A DNA stretch of 36,576 nucleotides from Candidatus Dadabacteria bacterium (GCA_003696425.1 RFHI01000225.1:1-36576); one strand, 5' to 3'. Positions 8,820-17,474 are shown, numbered from the stretch's first letter. Numbers and translations: made by a program. The notes: generated by a model not told the origin, from the sequence alone.

Positions 8820-9919
8820 ATCAAAAGCACAAGCATCAGCCGGTGAAGATTCTGATTGCAGCAAGTGGCTCTGGCGGACATCTTTTGCCTTCTCGCTTGG
8901 TAGCTGAGGAGATTAAGCAGCAGTGTCCGGCAGCAGTAATAGAGTTTATAGGTTCTGGCCGCCCGCTTGAGAAAGAAATTATTGAAAAATATGGTTTTGT
9001 AGTTCGACATATAGATGTTGTCAATCCTGCAGGCAGGTCAATTGTAAGGCTCTTAGGGTTTTCTTTGAGCTTCTTTAAAAGCATAGCGCAAAGCTGGAAT
9101 ATTATCAGTGAGTTTAAGCCTGATGTTGTTGTCGGTATGGGAGGATACGTAAGTATTGCGCCAGTTATAGTGGCGCGTCTAAGAGGAGTTCCTGTATGGA
9201 TTCATGAAGCCGAGCTGAAAGCTGGTGCTGCAAACAGATTGCTGGCCTATTTTGCAACCAGAATTTCAGTCGCCTTTGAGAAAACAGAAATACCGTGTAG
9301 CAAGAAGGTTTTTTACAGTGGTCACCCCCTCAGGAAGGAGTTAAAGACATTTAAAAATATGCTTGTTAAAGAAACGCCGGTCAAAAATATTTTAATACTG
9401 GGAGGCTCTCAGGGTGCAGAGTCCTTCGATAAACTTGGGGTGGCTCTTATTCCATTCTGGAAGGAAAAGAATCTCTCTATTTGGCACCAGTGCAGGCCTG
9501 ATAATCAGGAGATGCTTAAGAAGGCCTATGCTGAGGCGGGATGCAATGCCAGGGTGGAGAGTTTTATCCATGACATGGCTGAGGCCTATAGCTGGAGCGA
9601 TTTAATAATTAGCCGAGCTGGTGCAGGTGCGGTAATGGAAATCGGAGTTGTTAATAAACCTGCTATTTTAATTCCTTTTCCTTTTGCTGCTAATAATCAT
9701 CAGGTTGACAATGCGCGGGTGCTTGCAGAACGGGGGAAGGCGTTATTAATTATTGAGGAGCAGGGGCTTGAGCAAAAAGTTAAATCTGCTGTTTTAAAGC
9801 TTCTTAATCTTAAAAATTATAGATCAATGCAAAAACAGCCAGTGCTAAACCGTTCACTTAATGCCTCCGAAGAGATTGCCACACAGATTTTAACACTTGC
9901 TGGGACCGCGGCACTCTAA
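8816..9919 (+). CDS. murG: UDP-GlcNAc:lipid I GlcNAc transferase MurG
   Basis: MurG converts lipid I to lipid II on the cytoplasmic face of the membrane. It is a GT-B enzyme of 367 residues. The N-terminal glycine-rich loop SGSGGH lies at 17-22 and is followed by LLPSRLVAEEI; GGYVSIAPVIVARLRGVPVWIHEAE and GGSQGAESFDKL are typical. The donor-binding block RAGAGAVMEIGVVNKPAILI and PFAANNHQVDNA is complete. The start ATG overlaps the ftsW stop. It is the last gene of the wall cluster here: murC, murB, ddl and ftsQAZ, which often follow, are absent. Confidence 0.96.
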   Translation: MNQKHKHQPVKILIAASGSGGHLLPSRLVAEEIKQQCPAAVIEFIGSGRPLEKEIIEKYGFVVRHIDVVNPAGRSIVRLLGFSLSFFKSIAQSWNIISEFKPDVVVGMGGYVSIAPVIVARLRGVPVWIHEAELKAGAANRLLAYFATRISVAFEKTEIPCSKKVFYSGHPLRKELKTFKNMLVKETPVKNILILGGSQGAESFDKLGVALIPFWKEKNLSIWHQCRPDNQEMLKKAYAEAGCNARVESFIHDMAEAYSWSDLIISRAGAGAVMEIGVVNKPAILIPFPFAANNHQVDNARVLAERGKALLIIEEQGLEQKVKSAVLKLLNLKNYRSMQKQPVLNRSLNASEEIATQILTLAGTAAL

Positions 9920-9973
9920 AGTCATTGTAATTAATATCGGTAGTTAAAGCTTAATATAAGGATATTTTCTGTG

Positions 9974-10001
9974 TTTGCAGCGTAAAGGCAGTTTGTAATA
10001 T
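9974..10001 (+). promoter_or_regulatory. Possible promoter for the exported protein gene
   Basis: TTTGCA (9974-9979) and TAATAT (9996-10001) are separated by 16 bases, an acceptable sigma70-like arrangement 47 bases upstream of the ATG at 10048. The -35 match is weak. It lies in the 128-base gap after murG where a new transcription unit could begin. Confidence 0.33.
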
Positions 10002-10047
10002 ATTATCTCCGCTATATTGATCTGTTTTTTACTAACCGGAGGATGCC

Positions 10048-10644
10048 ATGAGAAAGCTAGCTGCAATGTTAACTGTAATCAGTTTGTTTTTACAATTTCC
10101 AGTTTTGGCTGAGGATCTGGGAGAAATTTTTAAACGTGCCAATGATTATGCCTCTTCGGGGAACTATGTAAAAGCTCTGGAAGAGCTGAAATGGGCCCAA
10201 AACGAGCTAAATAAGAAGCATAGTGCGAAACTTCAGCAGTTTCTGCCGGATACCTTGGGAGGTATGCAGGCCGGAAAAGCAGAAGTAAGTTCAGCGCTCG
10301 GAATCACAACGGTTGAGCGTAACTATACAGGAGATAATGGAATAAATGTTAAAGCCTCTATAATCGGTGGGGCAAATAATGCTCTAGGAGGCATTGCGGC
10401 TCTTGGTCAGAGTATGGCTATGTTGCAGGGGACCCCGGGGCAGGAGGCCTTTAGAATTGATGGTAAAACCGCAGCACTTAAAAGTGACCAGGATAATAAA
10501 GAAGCTGAACTGACAGTTTTTCTCGGAAATGGCGCAATGTTAAAACTGGAAATGGAAGGCTCCAGTAATGGTGAAAAACTGAAAGAAATAGCGAAAGGAA
10601 TTAAGCTTACCGACTTGGATAATTATCTAAAAGGGGCTGCTTAA
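10048..10644 (+). CDS. Small exported protein of unknown function
   Basis: I do not recognise this 198-residue protein. The start ATG has a strong site GGAGG at 10039-10043. Residues 1-21 form a classical signal peptide (MRKLAAMLTVISLFLQFPVLA, cleavage likely after the final Ala), so the mature protein is periplasmic or outer-membrane associated. Residues 24-55 (IFKRANDYASSGNYVKALEELKWAQNEL) look like one TPR-like helical hairpin. A Gly/Ala-rich middle (about 105-135, GGANNALGGIAALGQSMAM) and a C-terminal alpha/beta part ending in a probable amphipathic helix follow. It stands alone between murG and aspS. No catalytic motif is visible; a binding or scaffold role would be a guess. Confidence 0.8.
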   Translation: MRKLAAMLTVISLFLQFPVLAEDLGEIFKRANDYASSGNYVKALEELKWAQNELNKKHSAKLQQFLPDTLGGMQAGKAEVSSALGITTVERNYTGDNGINVKASIIGGANNALGGIAALGQSMAMLQGTPGQEAFRIDGKTAALKSDQDNKEAELTVFLGNGAMLKLEMEGSSNGEKLKEIAKGIKLTDLDNYLKGAA

Positions 10645-10689
10645 TTATTTTGAACCATTAGAGAGAGTATTTATTGTTAATTAAGTGCT

Positions 10690-10712
10690 GCTGGAGGTTT
10701 TAAGCCTCCGGC
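10690..10712 (+). other. GC-rich hairpin before aspS
   Basis: GCTGGAGG (10690-10697) and CCTCCGGC (10705-10712) form an 8-bp stem with one G-U pair and a 7-base loop TTTTAAG. No T-run follows, so it is not a standard intrinsic terminator. It sits 28 bases upstream of the aspS GTG and could affect the end of the preceding transcript or the aspS leader. It may equally be a fortuitous stem. Confidence 0.4.
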
Positions 10713-10740
10713 AGGCTTCGCTTATAGTTTAAAAGGTTTA

Positions 10741-12528
10741 GTGAAATACCTTAAAAGTAAATATCGCACACATCTTTGTTCAGAGCTTAGACTTGCGGAT
10801 CAGGGGAAACAGGTAACGCTTTCTGGCTGGATTTCTCGTAAGCGCGATCATGGAGGAGTTGTTTTTGTTGATTTGCGCGATAATTACGGCATCACTCAGG
10901 TAGTATTCCATGATGAGCTAAGGGAAAAAATACAGAAGTTACGACTTGAGGCAGTCATATCTGTTACTGGAAAAGTATTACCGCGCGGTGAGGGGCTTGA
11001 AAATCCGAAGCTGAAAACCGGTGAAATAGAGGTGCATTGTGATAGCTTTGAAGTGCTGGGCGGTTCCGATGTTTTACCATTTCAAGTTGCAGAAGATGAT
11101 AATGCTCCTGAAGCAATACGGCTTAAATACAGATTTTTAGAATTACGGAGGGATAAACTTCACAGTAACATTTTATTTCGCACAGAGTTTTTTAAGCGTG
11201 TAAGAGAAATTATGCAGGAGCTGGGGTTTTATGAATTTCAGACTCCGATTCTTACAAGCAGTTCCCCTGAGGGAGCGCGCGACTTCATTGTTCCATCAAG
11301 ACTTCATCCCGGAAAATTTTTTGCCCTACCGCAGGCCCCGCAGCAGTTTAAGCAGCTGATTATGGTAGCAGGCTTCGATCGCTATTTTCAGCTGGCTCCG
11401 TGTTTCAGGGATGAAGATGCCCGTGCTGACAGATCTCCAGGAGAATTCTATCAGATTGATATTGAGATGTCCTTTGTGGAACAGCAGGACGTTTTTGCTG
11501 TAAACGAAGAGCTGATGAGCAGGCTGTACGGCAGCTTTTCAGAGTGGAAGCTTGATAAGCCGCCCTTTAAGAGAATTCGCTACGAGGATGCCATTTTAAC
11601 TTACGGAACCGATAAGCCCGATCTCCGTAATCCGCTCAGGATAGACAAGGTAAACGATGTCTTTAAGGATACCGAGTTTCGGGTTTTTCGTACTCTGCTG
11701 GAACGCGGGGAGGATTTATTTGCCATAAAGGTTGAAGGCGCAGATCTTCCGTCGCGTAAGTACTTTGACGATACCATTAAGGAGTTTACAGCCTGGAGCA
11801 ATCTGGGGCTTGCCTACCTGGTAATTGAACACGATGGCTTTAAAGGGTCAATTGCCAAGTTTATAAGTGAAAGAGAAGTTACTTCCCTTAAAGCGGCGCT
11901 TTCACTGGATGGCCCCGGGATTGTCTTTATCGCTGGTGGTGAGAAGCAGCAGGTTTTGCCCTGGCTCGGTAAATTAAGGGATAAGCTTGGAGCGGATTTT
12001 AATTTGATTGAAGAGGGGGCGTTTAGGTTCTGCTGGATTACGGATTATCCGCTCTATGAGCGCGGTGAAAATGGGGAGATTGAGTTCAGCCACAATCCCT
12101 TTTCAATGCCGCAGGGAGGGCTAGAAGCTCTAAACTCCAGCGATCCGCTTGAGATTTATGCATATCAGTATGACCTGGTCTGTAACGGGCTTGAGCTTGG
12201 AAGTGGAGCCATAAGAAACCACCTGCCGGAGGTTATGTACCGGGCCTTTGAAATTGCCGGATATCCGCGTGAAGCAGTAGACGAAAAATTCGGCGCAATG
12301 ATTAGAGCGTTTCGCTTTGGCACACCACCGCATGGAGGAATAGCCTTTGGGATTGAGCGCATGATTATGCAGCTGGTTGGTGAAGCTGCTATCAGGGAAG
12401 TTATTATGTTTCCGCTGGCTCAGACAGGCGAGGATCTTATGATGGGAGCGCCGTCTGAGGTGAGTGAAAAGCAACTTGAGGAGGTTCATATCAGGGTGGT
12501 TTTACCGGAGAAACACCATAAAAAATAA
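10741..12528 (+). CDS. aspS: Aspartyl-tRNA synthetase, probably non-discriminating
   Basis: A class II bacterial-type aspartyl-tRNA synthetase of 595 residues: N-terminal OB-fold anticodon domain (about 1-110), catalytic core, and an inserted GAD domain. Visible blocks are PEGARDFIVPSRLHPGKFFA, QAPQQFKQL, the motif 2 region FRDEDARADRSPGEFYQID and the motif 3 region PPHGGIAFGIERM. In the anticodon domain, RKRDHGG places His at 37 where E. coli has Leu, and GEGLENP places Gly at 85 where E. coli has Lys. His and Gly at these two places are the residues implicated in tRNA-Asn recognition in the non-discriminating Pseudomonas aeruginosa enzyme. I infer that this one makes Asp-tRNA-Asn as well, for amidation by GatCAB. 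Translation begins at GTG 10741; no strong ribosome site is visible. Confidence 0.95.
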   Translation: MKYLKSKYRTHLCSELRLADQGKQVTLSGWISRKRDHGGVVFVDLRDNYGITQVVFHDELREKIQKLRLEAVISVTGKVLPRGEGLENPKLKTGEIEVHCDSFEVLGGSDVLPFQVAEDDNAPEAIRLKYRFLELRRDKLHSNILFRTEFFKRVREIMQELGFYEFQTPILTSSSPEGARDFIVPSRLHPGKFFALPQAPQQFKQLIMVAGFDRYFQLAPCFRDEDARADRSPGEFYQIDIEMSFVEQQDVFAVNEELMSRLYGSFSEWKLDKPPFKRIRYEDAILTYGTDKPDLRNPLRIDKVNDVFKDTEFRVFRTLLERGEDLFAIKVEGADLPSRKYFDDTIKEFTAWSNLGLAYLVIEHDGFKGSIAKFISEREVTSLKAALSLDGPGIVFIAGGEKQQVLPWLGKLRDKLGADFNLIEEGAFRFCWITDYPLYERGENGEIEFSHNPFSMPQGGLEALNSSDPLEIYAYQYDLVCNGLELGSGAIRNHLPEVMYRAFEIAGYPREAVDEKFGAMIRAFRFGTPPHGGIAFGIERMIMQLVGEAAIREVIMFPLAQTGEDLMMGAPSEVSEKQLEEVHIRVVLPEKHHKK

Positions 12529-12553
12529 TTATACTTTGAATGAGTTAATATTG

Positions 12554-12581
12554 TTGACTAATGCCGACAGATAGCTATACT
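12554..12581 (+). promoter_or_regulatory. Sigma70-type promoter of the leu operon
   Basis: TTGACT (12554-12559) and TATACT (12576-12581) are each one base from consensus, with a 16-base spacer. Transcription would begin near 12588, about 20 bases before the leader-peptide ATG. It lies between the aspS stop and the leucine leader. Confidence 0.8.
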
Positions 12582-12607
12582 GGCACTTAGTCGGGAAGTA
12601 ACGGATT

Positions 12608-12652
12608 ATGATTAATATTTTCGCACTGCTACTACTAGCTTTTGGTCCTTAG
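12608..12652 (+). CDS. leuL: Leucine operon leader peptide
   Basis: A 14-codon open frame encodes MINIFALLLLAFGP, with four consecutive Leu codons (CTG CTA CTA CTA, 12626-12637). It sits just downstream of a good promoter and just upstream of an intrinsic terminator preceding leuA, the arrangement of amino-acid attenuation leaders. When charged tRNA-Leu is scarce the ribosome is expected to stall on the Leu run and favour the antiterminator. The ribosome site is modest (GGGAAG at 12593-12598). The peptide itself need have no further function. Confidence 0.88.
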   Translation: MINIFALLLLAFGP

Positions 12653-12713
12653 AACCAGGGCTTCGCAGTGGTGCGTGTAAAAAAGGGCTCTGGTGTTCCA
12701 GGGCCCTTTTTTT
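12641..12713 (+). terminator. Leucine attenuator: pause stem, antiterminator and terminator
   Basis: The terminator is GGGCTCTGG (12685-12693) paired with CCAGGGCCC (12698-12706), loop TGTT, one G-U pair, followed by seven T (12707-12713) and preceded by four A. The antiterminator pairs ACCAGGGC (12654-12661) with GCTCTGGT (12687-12694), eight contiguous pairs that destroy the terminator stem. An upstream stem, TTTGGT (12641-12646) with ACCAGG (12654-12659), would sequester the antiterminator strand when the ribosome does not stall; CACTGC (12624-12629) over the Leu codons can also pair with GCAGTG (12665-12670). The pairs are read directly; the switching mechanism is inferred from the known class of leader-peptide attenuators. 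Confidence 0.87.
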
Positions 12714-12744
12714 ATTGGCAATTTTGCACTCAGGGGAGCTTAAG

Positions 12745-14340
12745 ATGCAGACGGGAGAGAGAATTTATATCTTCGATACCACGCTGAGAGACGGGCAGCA
12801 GTGCCCGGGCGCGGGAATGAGCGCTGACAAAAATATCGAATATGCCGAGCTGGCCTGTAAGCTTGGCGTGGATGTTCTAGAGGCAGGGTTTCCGTCAGCA
12901 AGCAAGACTGATTTTAGAATCGTTAAAAGTATTGTTGAGCGGCTAGCTGAGTACCGCTCAGCGCCAACGGTTGCTGCACTCTGCCAGCTTCGGGAAGAGC
13001 AGATAATAAAGACCATCGAGGCGCTTGAGCCCGGCATAAAGTCCGGACGGGTAAGGCTGCATACTTATGTTCCGGTTGATCCGGCGCTTATGCAGGCATC
13101 GCTCGGTGCCCGCGCCGAAAATAAGGCCAATATTATAGCTGAGCTTGAGCGCTGCGTAAGCATGGCGGTTTCTTCCGGTGTAGAGGTGCAGTTCAGCCCA
13201 GAAGGATATTCACGTATGGGGGAAAATTTTGACTTCGTGACGGATCTTATCAGAACGGCTGTATCGGCCGGTGCAACAGTAATTAACTGTCCAGATACTA
13301 TTGGTGGAGCCTGTGAACTAGAAGGAAAAGATTATTTTGTAAATCAAATGAACAGGCATGCAGAGATTATAAGGAACGAATTTCCGGAAGTAGAGCTAAC
13401 CTGGTCTGTACACTGTCATAATGACTTTGGTCTGGCTGTTCAAAATACAATCAATGCTGTTTTCAAAGGACCGGCCCGCCAGATAGAGGGGTGTATTAAT
13501 GGTGTTGGCGAGCGGGCCGGAAACGCATCGCTTGAGCAGTGCATAATGATAATTAAGCACTTTGCTGCATGCGTTGACCCTGAAAACCCTTACTATACCT
13601 GTGTTGATACAGAAAAACTTCAGGCAATTTCTGATTTCGTTTCGCGTCATATGCTTACTCGCCAGCCGCACTGGCCTATAACAGGTGATAACGCTGCACG
13701 GCACTCTTCCGGGGGGCACACCAATGCCATTTTGCGCAATCCGCTTGCCTATCAAGCTTTTGATCCGCGTGAAACAGGCAAGCAAATAACCATGTTGTTT
13801 GGGCCCTTAAGTGGAGGCAATCACGCCAAGGCTATTATCGAAAGTTACGGTTATCGCTGTGACGATTCTGAAAAAGCTGAAATAGCACAGTTTATTAAAG
13901 ACATGTATGCGGATCGCAGAAAGGGGATTACTGACGAGGAGCTTATTCGCGGCTATTTTGCTTACCGGCGCTCGGTAGAGATAGATAAGTTTAGCTACTC
14001 AAGGAAAAATGGAACAGCCTCTGTTCGCTGTCAGGGCCGCATATTTAATGAAGAGGGTGAGTTCAGGGCTGAGACTAAAGAGGGTAATTCAGCTCTTGCT
14101 GCTCTTAAAAGCCTGCTCGATAAAAAGGTTAGTGGGCTTTCGATTGAAAGCCACAGCAGCGAATCCGTCGGGAAAAGTGTTAGTGCTAAAAGCCTCTCCA
14201 GGATTGTTATACGGGACAGAAACAGCAATGCAACCTGTGTGGGTCTCGGAGAGGATCAGGATATTGAAATCTCTGCGATGAAAGCTTTGGTTGATGCGGT
14301 AAACCTCGCCTGTATTGAGCGCTACTACAGAATGCGTTAA
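12745..14340 (+). CDS. leuA: 2-isopropylmalate synthase LeuA
   Basis: LeuA condenses 2-oxoisovalerate with acetyl-CoA, the committed step of leucine synthesis. The TIM-barrel catalytic domain begins with DTTLRDGQQ at 11-19 and has the metal-binding HCHND at 223-227 and the GERAGNASLEQ motif; the C-terminal part (about 390-531) has the length and position of the leucine-binding regulatory domain, so feedback inhibition is expected. The frame can be opened at TTG 12715 inside the attenuator tail, but ATG 12745 has AGGGGAG (12732-12738) six bases upstream, giving 531 residues. It is the first enzyme gene after the leader. Citramalate or homocitrate synthases are related; the operon context favours LeuA. 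Confidence 0.95.
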   Translation: MQTGERIYIFDTTLRDGQQCPGAGMSADKNIEYAELACKLGVDVLEAGFPSASKTDFRIVKSIVERLAEYRSAPTVAALCQLREEQIIKTIEALEPGIKSGRVRLHTYVPVDPALMQASLGARAENKANIIAELERCVSMAVSSGVEVQFSPEGYSRMGENFDFVTDLIRTAVSAGATVINCPDTIGGACELEGKDYFVNQMNRHAEIIRNEFPEVELTWSVHCHNDFGLAVQNTINAVFKGPARQIEGCINGVGERAGNASLEQCIMIIKHFAACVDPENPYYTCVDTEKLQAISDFVSRHMLTRQPHWPITGDNAARHSSGGHTNAILRNPLAYQAFDPRETGKQITMLFGPLSGGNHAKAIIESYGYRCDDSEKAEIAQFIKDMYADRRKGITDEELIRGYFAYRRSVEIDKFSYSRKNGTASVRCQGRIFNEEGEFRAETKEGNSALAALKSLLDKKVSGLSIESHSSESVGKSVSAKSLSRIVIRDRNSNATCVGLGEDQDIEISAMKALVDAVNLACIERYYRMR

Positions 14341-14369
14341 AGGTTTGGGATTTACCAAAGGTTAAGCAG

Positions 14370-15770
14370 ATGGCCAGAAACATAATTGAGAAAATATGGG
14401 AGCGGCATGTAATAGCAGAGCAGGAAGGACATCCGGCGGTGCTGGGTATAGATCTTTTACTGCTTCATGAAGTTACATCCGCCCAGGCCTTTCAAATGCT
14501 GGAAGAACGGAACCTGACTCCCTTTGCACCTGATATGTGTGTTGCGACACTTGATCACAGCATTCCTACGCGACCTGACAGATTTAACATTATTGATCCC
14601 GAGGCCCGTATACAGGTAGAAACTCTACGCTCTAACTGCAGCCGTTATAACATCAGGCTGTATGACTTTGAGAGCGGCTACCAGGGAATTGTGCACGTTA
14701 TCGGGCCGGAGTTAGGGCTGACCAGGCCAGGAATGACAATTGTCTGCGGTGATTCTCATACGGCAACCCACGGGGCCTTTGGGGCGCTGGCGTTTGGAAT
14801 CGGCTCAACAGAGGTGGGGCATGTCCTGGCAAGTGGAGCGCTCCTGCAGCGTATGCCGCGTACCATTAAGGTGAATTTTAAAGGCGAACTTAAAGAGGGT
14901 GTATTCTCTAAAGACGTGGTGCTTGAGCTTATACGGCAAATAGGAACTGCCGGAGCAAATGGCCATGTCATTGAATATTGTGGCGAAGCTGTGAGGCGTA
15001 TGAGCATGGAAGAGCGCATGACAATATGCAACATGAGTATTGAGTGCGGCGCCAGAGCTGGTCTTATATCCCCTGATGAGATAACCATAGAGTATTTGCG
15101 AACTCGGCGCTATTCCCCGCGCGGAAAAGAGTTTGAAAGTGCAGTTGAAAATTGGCTGGCTTACGCAAGCGATCCGGACGCCTGTTATGATCGTGAAATA
15201 ACGATTGACTTAACCTCACTTGAGCCGCTTGTTACCTGGGGTACTAATCCTGCACAGGCAGCGCCGGTAAGTAAAAAAGTGCCGGATTTCTCTGAATATG
15301 TGGGCGGCGGCAGCAGTGCTGATTTTCAGGCAGCCTTAAATTACACCGGCTTAAAGCCGGGAGATGCGTTAGAGGGCGTACCTGTCGAGAGAGCTTTTGT
15401 AGGTTCCTGCACCAACGGGAGGATAGAAGATTTGAGGATAGTAGCTAACATTTTAAGAGGGCGCAGGGTAAAGGAGGGAGTGAAATTTTATATTGTGCCT
15501 GGCTCTGAAAGAGTACGGTCGCAGGCTATAGAAGAGGGGCTTGATAAGATTTTTAAAGAGGCTGGAGCTGATTTTAGAATGCCGGGATGTTCGATGTGCC
15601 TTGCCATGAACGATGATGTAGTACCGGCCGGTCAGCGTTGTATCAGCAGCTCTAACAGGAATTTTGTAGGACGCCAGGGGCCCGGAAGCATTACACACCT
15701 TGCCTCACCGGCAACAGTTGCTGCCAGTGCTGTTAAGGGATGCATTACAGACTGCAGGGAGTATTTATGA
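14370..15770 (+). CDS. leuC: 3-isopropylmalate dehydratase large subunit LeuC
   Basis: LeuC with LeuD isomerises 2-isopropylmalate to 3-isopropylmalate. The 466-residue protein matches the family size. The three [4Fe-4S] cluster cysteines are visible as Cys347 (VGSCTNGR), Cys407 and Cys410 (GCSMC). The substrate motifs VCGDSHTATHGAFGALAFG and STEVGHVLASG are intact, and LDHSIPT is near residue 60. It starts 29 bases after leuA; its stop overlaps the leuD start (ATGA), which fits equal production of the two subunits. Confidence 0.97.
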   Translation: MARNIIEKIWERHVIAEQEGHPAVLGIDLLLLHEVTSAQAFQMLEERNLTPFAPDMCVATLDHSIPTRPDRFNIIDPEARIQVETLRSNCSRYNIRLYDFESGYQGIVHVIGPELGLTRPGMTIVCGDSHTATHGAFGALAFGIGSTEVGHVLASGALLQRMPRTIKVNFKGELKEGVFSKDVVLELIRQIGTAGANGHVIEYCGEAVRRMSMEERMTICNMSIECGARAGLISPDEITIEYLRTRRYSPRGKEFESAVENWLAYASDPDACYDREITIDLTSLEPLVTWGTNPAQAAPVSKKVPDFSEYVGGGSSADFQAALNYTGLKPGDALEGVPVERAFVGSCTNGRIEDLRIVANILRGRRVKEGVKFYIVPGSERVRSQAIEEGLDKIFKEAGADFRMPGCSMCLAMNDDVVPAGQRCISSSNRNFVGRQGPGSITHLASPATVAASAVKGCITDCREYL

Positions 15771-16378
15771 TTAAAAAATTTATTGAACATACCGGTCTGG
15801 CGGCTGGTCTTGCGCGTGATAACGTTGATACCGATATGATCATTCCTGCACGTTATTTAACCAGCACTTCGCGTGAGGGCTACGGCAAGAACCTCTTTAA
15901 GGAGTTACGGGAAAAAGACCCTGATTTTTTTCTTAATCAGGAGCGTCTGGGGGAGGCCAGTATATTGATTTCCGGAAGAAACTTTGGCTGTGGCTCATCT
16001 AGGGAACACGCTGTCTGGGCATTGATGCAGGCCGGGTTCAGGGTGATTATTGCAGAATCATTTGCTGATATTTTTAAAAGCAATTCAGAAAGGAACGGCC
16101 TTATCCTGGTAAGTTTACAAAGAGAGATTATCCGGGAGCTTCTGGAACGGGCTGCCGCTTCGGAGTTGGTGTTAACGGTTAACCTGGAAAAACTATCAGT
16201 ATCTGACAGGCAGGGGAATTTAATCAGCACTTTTGAATACGATCCTTTCAGACGTTACTGCCTGCTTAATGAACTGGACGATCTGGATTATCTGCTTTCT
16301 TTTAAAGCGGAACTGATGAAATTCAGGACAGAACGAGCTGAAAAATTGTTTTTAGGTGGAGAAGATGGCGAAAGCTAA
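15767..16378 (+). CDS. leuD: 3-isopropylmalate dehydratase small subunit LeuD
   Basis: The swivelling small subunit of isopropylmalate isomerase, 203 residues. NVDTDMIIPARYL (19-31) and GRNFGCGSSREHA (70-82) are the signature segments. An in-frame ATG at 15740 lies inside leuC, but ATG 15767 overlaps the leuC stop and has CAGGGAG at 15755-15761, and it gives the usual N-terminus, so I take 15767. The gene overlaps leuB by 14 bases. Confidence 0.96.
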   Translation: MIKKFIEHTGLAAGLARDNVDTDMIIPARYLTSTSREGYGKNLFKELREKDPDFFLNQERLGEASILISGRNFGCGSSREHAVWALMQAGFRVIIAESFADIFKSNSERNGLILVSLQREIIRELLERAAASELVLTVNLEKLSVSDRQGNLISTFEYDPFRRYCLLNELDDLDYLLSFKAELMKFRTERAEKLFLGGEDGES

Positions 16379-17474
16379 AATAGCGGTGTTAGGTGGTGAT
16401 GGAATTGGGCCGGAGATTACAGAGCAGGCTCTAAGGGTCTTAAAAGCAGTTGCTGATTTATGCGGGCATTCGTTTGAAATAGTCAGAGGTTTAATTGGTG
16501 GGGCAGCCTTTGACCAGTACGGTGAGCATCTTCCGGCTGACACACTCAAGCTCTGCCGCACTTCAGATGCTGTTTTGCTTGGGGCCGTGGGCGGGCCGGT
16601 AGAACAGCGAAACCTTCCGCGCTGGAAAAACTGTGAAGTTAATTCGCTTTTAAGACTCAGGAAGGAGTTTCAGTTTGCTATAAATTTGCGGCCGCTAAGA
16701 ATTTATCCGGGGCTTACCCGTCTGTCTCCCTTAAAGATGGAGAATCTTGTTTCTGGAGTGGATATATTAATTGTAAGGGAGCTTATCGGAGATATTTACT
16801 TCGGGGAGAAATACCGCCGGCAGGAAAATGGTGTAACGGCTGCTTACGATCTTGCCCGCTACGATAAGAGTCAGATTCAAAAAGTAGCTGACTTTGCCTT
16901 TAAAGCTGCTGAAACAAGAAACAAAAGGGTCATCTCGGTTGATAAAGCCAATGTGCTTGAGACTTCAAAACTTTGGCGGGAAAGTGTAGAAGAGCTGATC
17001 AGTGACTATTCGAATATTAAACTTGAGCATATGTTTATAGATAATTGTGCTATGCAGCTGGTTAAAAATCCAGCTAAGTTTGATGTGCTGCTTACTTCAA
17101 ATTTGTTTGGTGACATTTTATCTGACCTGGCTGCCGGGATTGCCGGCTCTCTTGGACTTATGCCATCAGCCAGTTTGAACTATAATGGCTTTGGATTGTA
17201 TGAGCCTGCCGGTGGTTCAGCGCCTGATCTTGCCGGAAAGGGCATCGCTAATCCGATTGGTCAGATTCTCTCGATTGCTCTTATGCTGCGCTACTCGTTT
17301 GGACTTGAAAAAGAGGCCTGCATTATTGAGCAGGCGGTAGAAGATGCGCTTAACACAGGTGTTTTAACGCCCGATCTGGCTGGGAATCAGCAGGAGGCAG
17401 TTACCACAGAAGAGTTTGCGGACAGAATTATAGGCATTATTTCTGATAAGGATTATAGGGATGGAACCGACTGA
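16365..17474 (+). CDS. leuB: 3-isopropylmalate dehydrogenase LeuB
   Basis: LeuB oxidises and decarboxylates 3-isopropylmalate with NAD to 4-methyl-2-oxopentanoate. At 369 residues it has the usual length. GGDGIGPEIT lies at 10-19; the substrate/metal blocks VRELIGDIYFGEKY and LTSNLFGDILSDLAAGIAGS and the NAD region EPAGGSAPDLAGKGIANP are all present. REL[IT]G with FGE is the isopropylmalate rather than isocitrate type. A GTG at 16356 is in frame, but ATG 16365 follows AGGTGGAG (16354-16361) and gives the normal start. It overlaps leuD upstream and ilvE downstream. Confidence 0.96.
   Translation: MAKAKIAVLGGDGIGPEITEQALRVLKAVADLCGHSFEIVRGLIGGAAFDQYGEHLPADTLKLCRTSDAVLLGAVGGPVEQRNLPRWKNCEVNSLLRLRKEFQFAINLRPLRIYPGLTRLSPLKMENLVSGVDILIVRELIGDIYFGEKYRRQENGVTAAYDLARYDKSQIQKVADFAFKAAETRNKRVISVDKANVLETSKLWRESVEELISDYSNIKLEHMFIDNCAMQLVKNPAKFDVLLTSNLFGDILSDLAAGIAGSLGLMPSASLNYNGFGLYEPAGGSAPDLAGKGIANPIGQILSIALMLRYSFGLEKEACIIEQAVEDALNTGVLTPDLAGNQQEAVTTEEFADRIIGIISDKDYRDGTD

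Noticed and set aside
12130-12489. Antisense open frames over aspS
   Set aside because: They overlap conserved aspS motifs in the other strand and have no coding features of their own.
12529-12744. T-box riboswitch before leuA
   Set aside because: No T-box consensus or specifier-loop arrangement is visible; a leader peptide with a Leu run and mutually exclusive stems explains the region.
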